Origin: Clostridium sp. CAG:590
GTDB lineage: Bacteria; Bacillota; Clostridia; Lachnospirales; Lachnospiraceae
NCBI GenBank assembly: GCA_000431135.1
Contig: HF987811.1
Location: 1 to 19,323 of the forward strand
DNA: 19,323 bases
Direction of reading: 5' to 3'
This document shows, one piece after another, positions 14,393 through 19,323 of this stretch. A program made the position numbers and the translations under genes. Below the pieces are notes generated by a model. That model had not been told where the DNA came from. It made no database searches and worked only from the letters and a program-made list of their open reading frames with translations. Positions within the stretch are counted from its first letter, which is position 1. Each line of letters starts with the position of its first letter.

Positions 14393-16027
14393 ATGGAACA
14401 TTGGTGGAAGAATAGCGTAGTATATCAGGTGTATCCAAGAAGCTTTAAGGATAGTAATGGAGATGGAATCGGTGATATTCCGGGTATTATTGAGAAATTA
14501 GATTATCTGAAAGAATTAGGAATTGATGCGATCTGGTTAAGTCCGGTATGCAAGTCGCCAAATGATGATAATGGATATGATATCAGTGACTATAGAGATA
14601 TTATGGATGAATTTGGTACAATGGCAGATATGGAGCGCTTGATCGCAGAGGCAGACAAGCGGGGAATCCGGATTATTATGGATATGGTGTTCAATCATAC
14701 CTCAGATGAACACAAATGGTTTGTAGAAGCGCGTAAGAGTAAGGATAATCCATATCGTGATTATTATATATTCAAAGACAATGTGGATGGCAAAGTGCCG
14801 AATGATATGGGATCTATGTTTTCCGGAAGTGCGTGGGAATACGATAAGGTAACGGATTCCTATTATCTGCATCTTTTCAGTAAAAAGCAGCCGGATCTTA
14901 ATTATGCGAATTCAAAGGTACGGCAGGAGATGATCGATATTCTCAATTTCTGGATAGATAAGGGAGTTGGCGGATTCCGGTTAGATGTTATCGAACTGCT
15001 TGGTAAGATTCCGGAACAGAAGATTACCGCCAATGGACCGCATCTGCATGAGTATATTCATGAGATGTATGAGCAGGCATTTTCCAGAAAAGATCTGGTG
15101 ACGGTCGGAGAATGCTGGTGCGCAGACGAAGAGATTGGAAAGCTATACAGCAACCCGGAACGTGGGGAGTTATCTATGATCTTCCAATTTGAACATATGG
15201 TATTAGATGAAGTGCCGGGCAAGGGAAAGTGGTATTTGAAACCGTTGGAATTAGGGGAACTGAAACGTGTCATGAACAAATGGCAGATGGCATTTCATGG
15301 AGACGGCTGGAATAGCTTGTTCTGGAATAACCATGATCTGCCGAGAATTGTATCCCGGTTTGGGGATGACGGAGTGTATCGGGTAGAAAGTGCTAAGATG
15401 TTAGCGACGTTGCTGCATGGTATGAAGGGAACGCCGTATATTTATCAGGGTGAAGAGCTTGGTATGACGAATATTCATCTGAATACGATTGAGGAATATG
15501 AGGATATTGAGACATTGAATATGTACAAAGAGAGGATTGAAAAAGGAGAAAGTCATGAAGATATTATGACAAGTATCTATGCGAAGAGCCGGGATAATGC
15601 GCGAACACCGATGCAGTGGGATTCTACAGAACATGCCGGATTCACAACGGGTAATCCGTGGTTTGCAATCAACCCGAATTATGATACAATCAATGCGGCA
15701 AATGCATTAGCAGATGAGAATTCCATCTTCTATCATTATCAGAAGCTGATCGCTTTACGCAAAGAAAGAGAGATCTTCACGGAGGGTGATTTCCGTATGT
15801 TATGTATGGAGCATCCAAGTGTGTTTGCATATGAAAGAGTCTGGAAAGATGACAGGATATTAGTGGTATGTAACTTTTATGGAGAAGAGGTTTCAATTTC
15901 ATTAGAATCAGAATTACAGGAGAAGCTGCCGGGTAAGATCCTGTTATCGAATTATCCGGATAGCAGTGAGGAATATCATGTGTTGAATCTGCGTCCATAT
16001 GAAGCGGTAATGTATGAGCTTGGATGA
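14393..16027 (+). CDS. malL: GH13 alpha-glucosidase, probable oligo-1,6-glucosidase
   Basis: This is a 544-residue GH13 enzyme resembling subfamily 31 (oligo-1,6-glucosidase type, B. subtilis MalL). It has the metal site DSNGDGIGD (20-28), MDMVFNHTSDEHKWF (96-110) and QPDLNYA (166-172). The nucleophile is Asp198 in GFRLDVI, the acid/base Glu240 in TVGE and the third carboxylate Asp315 in NNHDLPR. Val199 follows the nucleophile; in related enzymes Val here goes with alpha-1,6 activity and Thr/Ala with alpha-1,4. There is no signal peptide, so it acts on imported isomalto- or limit-dextrin oligosaccharides. GAGG lies nine bases before the ATG. The symbol is given by similarity; trehalose-6-phosphate hydrolase is a less likely alternative. 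Confidence 0.85.
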   Translation: MEHWWKNSVVYQVYPRSFKDSNGDGIGDIPGIIEKLDYLKELGIDAIWLSPVCKSPNDDNGYDISDYRDIMDEFGTMADMERLIAEADKRGIRIIMDMVFNHTSDEHKWFVEARKSKDNPYRDYYIFKDNVDGKVPNDMGSMFSGSAWEYDKVTDSYYLHLFSKKQPDLNYANSKVRQEMIDILNFWIDKGVGGFRLDVIELLGKIPEQKITANGPHLHEYIHEMYEQAFSRKDLVTVGECWCADEEIGKLYSNPERGELSMIFQFEHMVLDEVPGKGKWYLKPLELGELKRVMNKWQMAFHGDGWNSLFWNNHDLPRIVSRFGDDGVYRVESAKMLATLLHGMKGTPYIYQGEELGMTNIHLNTIEEYEDIETLNMYKERIEKGESHEDIMTSIYAKSRDNARTPMQWDSTEHAGFTTGNPWFAINPNYDTINAANALADENSIFYHYQKLIALRKEREIFTEGDFRMLCMEHPSVFAYERVWKDDRILVVCNFYGEEVSISLESELQEKLPGKILLSNYPDSSEEYHVLNLRPYEAVMYELG

Positions 16028-16056
16028 GCTTTTGAGCTAGAAAGAAGGTGACGGAT

Positions 16057-17589
16057 ATGTATTCGTTATTGATCGTAGATGATGAGAAAATTGAACGGAA
16101 TGGAATTAAGTTCCTGTTAAAGCAGACGGGAATTGAATTAGAGGTGCATGAAGCCTGTAATGGAAAAGAAGCAATTGCCTTTTTAGAAGAACATCAGGTG
16201 GATATGCTTCTTACCGATATTAAGATGCCGTTTATTGATGGTATGGAATTGCTGAAAAGAGTAAGTCCGTTATATCCAGAGATGAAGTGCATTATCTTTA
16301 GTGGGTACAGCGAGTTTGAATATGCCAAAGGTGCCATGAAGATGGGAGTGAAGGATTATATCTTGAAACCTGTAGATCCGGTGGAATTTTCCAAGACACT
16401 GAATAAGGTCATTCAGGAATTAGAGGAACAACAGATTAGCAAGGATCGTGCAGCAGAGACAGATAGTTTTATGAAAGAACATATTTTGTATTCCTTGATA
16501 AATGGAATGAATCCAATGGAAGTGGAACGGAATGTACCGGCTGGTTGTTATCAGCCGCAGGAGCTGGAAGTCTATTCACGGATGATCTTATTAGAAGTAA
16601 ATGATGATTTCTTTGGGAGAATCGGTGCGGATCTTACTAATATTTTGAAAGAGATTGAAGCACAACAAGAGGGACAATATCAATATCTGAATCTGAATGA
16701 ACAGCAGAGTGTATGGCTGACAAGCAGCATGTCCAAGGAACAATGCCGAAGTATGGTAGAGCAGTTGGCTGGTCTGTTGCATAAAAGATATGATGTCACC
16801 TGTTTTGCCGCAATCAGTGAACCGATGGAAGATCCGGTGAACAGTATGGGAGCAATTTTTGATTGCTTAGAGGAACGGATGGAGCAGAAGTTCTATCAGA
16901 CAGAGTGTAAGATTTTCTGGGAAAAAGAGATTGCGCATGATAATGTGATCGCACAGATTGATGATGATACTTTAATGAAACAGATGAAGCAGGATATTAA
17001 GATGAAGGATATTCATTGTCTGCGGCAGCATTTCAATTCTATGTGTGAGAAGTATAAAGGGAATAATTCTTTTTCACAGGTGTATATTAAGTTCATTTTC
17101 TCTAATTTGTTAAAGGATTTTTACGAGAATCTTCTCAATATCTCAGAGCAAAAGTTAAATGATGAGATTGAGGAACTGTATTGTTCGAAAGATTTCGCCA
17201 CTGTTATGACAATCATTAACCGGAATATTGACCGGTTAGAGCAGGAGTTTGGGCGGAATCCTCAAATGATCCATCGTGAGATTGAGTCAGTAAAGACATA
17301 TATTTATGAGAATTATGATAAAGAGATTAGTGTAGATTATTTGGCAGATATGGTATATATGGCACCAAGCTATCTGAGTCATATTTTCAAGAAAGAGACC
17401 GGACAGAATCTAAGTAAGTTTATTAAGGCATACCGGATGGAGCGGGCGAAGGAGATGTTGGAGACAACACATAATAAGATTGTGAATATCAGTTATGCCG
17501 TAGGATATCCGAACGTCTCATATTTTTGTCAGAGCTTTCGGGAGTATTTTGGTGTAAGTCCGCAGAAGTACCGGGATCAGGGAGAGTAG
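16057..17589 (+). CDS. YesN-type response regulator with AraC DNA-binding domain
   Basis: This is a 510-residue response regulator. The receiver domain (about 1-120) has the acidic pair Asp8/Asp9, the phosphoacceptor Asp54 in LLTDIKMP, Ser82 and Lys104. A long linker domain of unknown fold follows (about 130-400). The C-terminal AraC/XylS domain (about 405-510) has two helix-turn-helix units, seen in SVDYLADMVYMAPSYLSHIF and VNISYAVGYPNVSYFCQSF. The ATG at 16057 is preferred to the in-frame GTG at 16048 because AAGGTG lies just before it and the family starts MYxLLIVDDE. It is 29 bases from the GH13 gene and one base from the kinase gene, so it probably belongs to the same transcript and may control this glucan operon. 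Confidence 0.92.
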   Translation: MYSLLIVDDEKIERNGIKFLLKQTGIELEVHEACNGKEAIAFLEEHQVDMLLTDIKMPFIDGMELLKRVSPLYPEMKCIIFSGYSEFEYAKGAMKMGVKDYILKPVDPVEFSKTLNKVIQELEEQQISKDRAAETDSFMKEHILYSLINGMNPMEVERNVPAGCYQPQELEVYSRMILLEVNDDFFGRIGADLTNILKEIEAQQEGQYQYLNLNEQQSVWLTSSMSKEQCRSMVEQLAGLLHKRYDVTCFAAISEPMEDPVNSMGAIFDCLEERMEQKFYQTECKIFWEKEIAHDNVIAQIDDDTLMKQMKQDIKMKDIHCLRQHFNSMCEKYKGNNSFSQVYIKFIFSNLLKDFYENLLNISEQKLNDEIEELYCSKDFATVMTIINRNIDRLEQEFGRNPQMIHREIESVKTYIYENYDKEISVDYLADMVYMAPSYLSHIFKKETGQNLSKFIKAYRMERAKEMLETTHNKIVNISYAVGYPNVSYFCQSFREYFGVSPQKYRDQGE

Positions 17590-17590
17590 T

Positions 17591-19297
17591 ATGAGATACT
17601 TACGCAAGAAATTCAAAGATATGAAGATCCGTTACAAGATCTTATCAACATTTATTTTGATTGGAGTAATCCCAATGTTTATATTGGGATTTTTTTCCTA
17701 TGCGGAGGTTCGTAAATTATTGATCCGGCAGGAGCAGAGTAACATGTCGGATTATCTTAATCAGGCAATCATGAGTGCGGATAATCAGATACAGATATAT
17801 AATAATCTGTCGGAGTATATTTCATATAATGATACGATTGCCAGGATTCTTTCCTATGAATATAACAACTATTATGAGATGTATGAGCAATATACGAAGG
17901 TGTTAGATCCAATGCTGTCATCCATTAAGTATTTTAATGATGGGGTACAACAGTTCACAATCTATGCGGATAATGATTCATTAGTCAAGCATGATACAAC
18001 GATTGCCCCGATGTCGGATGTTGCGGATGCTGTATGGTATAAACAGGTATTAGAATCGGATAGCCGTAATATTAACTGGCTTGTACGTAAGACTGGCAAA
18101 GAAGTATTCTCTGTTCGTCTGATGCCTGCTATGCAGAAACAGGATGCTTCTGGTATTTTATATGTGAAGGTGGACTATGATAAGCTGTTTGAATCTTTTC
18201 GGGATATGGGTGACAGCCAGTATGGTGTCTATGTGGTTAATGATCAAAATGATATCTTGTTTGAGACAGCGTCTTATGATACAGATTCAGAGAATGCGTT
18301 AAAATTATCCAGCATTACAAAACAATCAGAGGCATGCAGTAATTATACGATTGTAAGTGCTGATATGGTGACCGGATGGAAGGTATGGTTTTATAAGCCC
18401 AACCGGGTTATTGGAAATTCTGTGCAGCCGTTGATTGTTGCTATTCTCATCATGACTGCATTTTGTATTTTGTTCTCGGTTGTGGCAACAACGGTTTTAT
18501 CTAAGGTGATGGTAAGCGATATTGAGAAATTGACGAAGAACATGAAGGCAGTTGAGAAGGGAGATATGGAGATTCAGGTTGTCAGTGAATCGGCAGATGA
18601 GGTAGGTAATCTGATCCGTGGATTTGGCAATATGATCAATCGGATCAATCAATTGATCAACGAGGTATACAAAGGTAAGATATCACAAAAAGAATCAGAG
18701 ATGCGAGCGTTGCAGGCGCAGATCAATCCCCATTTTTTATATAATTCACTTTCCCTGATCAACTGGAAAGCGTTGGAGACAGAACAGATGGAGATTAGTC
18801 GTTTGACTTTGCTCTTATCCACATTTTACCGCACTGCACTGAATCGAGGTAAAAATGTATTATCCATTCGGGATGAATTACGTAACATGAACTCATACTT
18901 GGAGATTCAGTTAATCATGCATGATCATGCATTCCATGTTGCATGTGATGTAGAAGAAGGAATTATGGAATGTCAGACACTTAACCTGATTCTGCAACCA
19001 TTAGTTGAGAATGCTATTGATCATGGTATTGACTTGAATGAGGAGGGTGCAGGATTAATTTCCATCCGAGGCTGGTCGGAAGGTAACAGGATATATCTCA
19101 CCGTAACGGATAACGGTGTCGGTATGGATGAAGAGACTGCAAATTCTATCCTTACAAAGGAATCAAAGGGGTATGGTATCTGCAATGTCAATGAACGTAT
19201 TATGCTTTATTATGGTGAGGCTTACCACCTTACCGTTGAAAGTACACTGGGAGTTGGCACAACAATCACAATCTGCATTCCCAAAATCCACATGTAG
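17591..19297 (+). CDS. YesM-type sensor histidine kinase
   Basis: This is a 568-residue membrane kinase. TM1 lies at about 17-37, the extracytoplasmic sensing domain at 38-275, TM2 at about 279-303 and a HAMP linker at 304-357. The His_kinase (LytS/YesM) domain has QAQINPHFLYNSL with phosphoacceptor His381. The ATPase domain has the N box PLVENAIDHG (Asn474), TDNGVGM and GYGICNVNERI. It would phosphorylate the response regulator encoded one base upstream, and its GGGAGAG site lies inside the end of that gene. YesM/YesN pairs usually respond to extracellular sugars and often sit next to a sugar ABC transporter, but none is in the window. Its stop lies a few bases before the right-end repeat. 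Confidence 0.93.
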   Translation: MRYLRKKFKDMKIRYKILSTFILIGVIPMFILGFFSYAEVRKLLIRQEQSNMSDYLNQAIMSADNQIQIYNNLSEYISYNDTIARILSYEYNNYYEMYEQYTKVLDPMLSSIKYFNDGVQQFTIYADNDSLVKHDTTIAPMSDVADAVWYKQVLESDSRNINWLVRKTGKEVFSVRLMPAMQKQDASGILYVKVDYDKLFESFRDMGDSQYGVYVVNDQNDILFETASYDTDSENALKLSSITKQSEACSNYTIVSADMVTGWKVWFYKPNRVIGNSVQPLIVAILIMTAFCILFSVVATTVLSKVMVSDIEKLTKNMKAVEKGDMEIQVVSESADEVGNLIRGFGNMINRINQLINEVYKGKISQKESEMRALQAQINPHFLYNSLSLINWKALETEQMEISRLTLLLSTFYRTALNRGKNVLSIRDELRNMNSYLEIQLIMHDHAFHVACDVEEGIMECQTLNLILQPLVENAIDHGIDLNEEGAGLISIRGWSEGNRIYLTVTDNGVGMDEETANSILTKESKGYGICNVNERIMLYYGEAYHLTVESTLGVGTTITICIPKIHM

Positions 19298-19300
19298 ATT

Positions 19301-19323
19301 TATACCCTTGCACAGCGTAAGTG
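19301..19323 (+). repeat. Right copy of the terminal inverted repeat
   Basis: This segment repeats, in opposite orientation, the sequence at 1-25. Fifteen bases (19304-19318) match exactly, and about 22 of 23 match overall apart from one single-base gap. It begins three bases after the stop of the sensor kinase gene. Both copies therefore lie directly downstream of outward-reading genes, as expected for a dispersed 3'-intergenic repeat. Confidence 0.6.

Overview
The window looks like chromosomal DNA of a gut-type Lachnospiraceae (Clostridia, Bacillota). It has moderate-to-low GC, strong AGGAGG-type ribosome binding sites and sigma-A-like promoters. It also has the type 1B PyrD/PyrK dihydroorotate dehydrogenase pair, a stand-alone CarD-family protein, a DegV/FakB-family protein and a YesM/YesN two-component pair. 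No species can be named from the sequence alone. No mobile element, CRISPR array, rRNA or tRNA was seen, and no gap between genes exceeds 300 bases.

Layout. (1) Positions 21-2099, minus strand: a four-gene operon of an ECF-type sigma factor, an overlapping single-pass putative anti-sigma factor and two small multi-pass membrane proteins. The sigma gene has no ATG, GTG or TTG start where its region 2 begins, and an ATC codon sits at ideal distance from a strong ribosome binding site. (2) Positions 2277-8573, plus strand: a pyrimidine biosynthesis cluster, pyrF-pyrK-pyrD and pyrE. A complete polar amino acid ABC transporter (lipoprotein, permease, ATPase) sits between pyrD and pyrE. A 50-residue membrane protein follows, then a strong terminator. 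The transporter has its own promoter, enclosed by a 19-bp interrupted inverted repeat whose right arm contains the lipoprotein's ribosome binding site. (3) Positions 8628-9705: a single DegV-family gene with promoter and terminator. (4) Positions 9835-10495: a single CarD-family gene with promoter and terminator. (5) Positions 10511 to the end: an alpha-glucan degradation cluster (4-alpha-glucanotransferase, glucan phosphorylase, GH13 alpha-glucosidase), followed after short gaps by a YesN-type response regulator and a YesM-type sensor kinase.

How the parts may work together. PyrF, PyrK, PyrD and PyrE cover the last steps of UMP synthesis (dihydroorotate to orotate to OMP to UMP). The embedded transporter could supply a nitrogen-containing precursor such as glutamine or aspartate, but its substrate is not shown by the sequence. 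MalQ, the phosphorylase and the GH13 enzyme together would turn imported or stored malto-oligosaccharides into glucose and glucose-1-phosphate, probably under the adjacent two-component system. The sigma/anti-sigma operon looks like an envelope-sensing module.

The two window ends carry the same roughly 23-base sequence in inverted orientation, each just after the stop codon of an outward-reading gene. This suggests a dispersed intergenic repeat, possibly marking contig or locus borders. Most of the window is ordinary core metabolism. The most unusual signals are the non-canonical sigma start, the promoter-enclosing inverted repeat at 5096-5214, and the transporter inside the pyr cluster.
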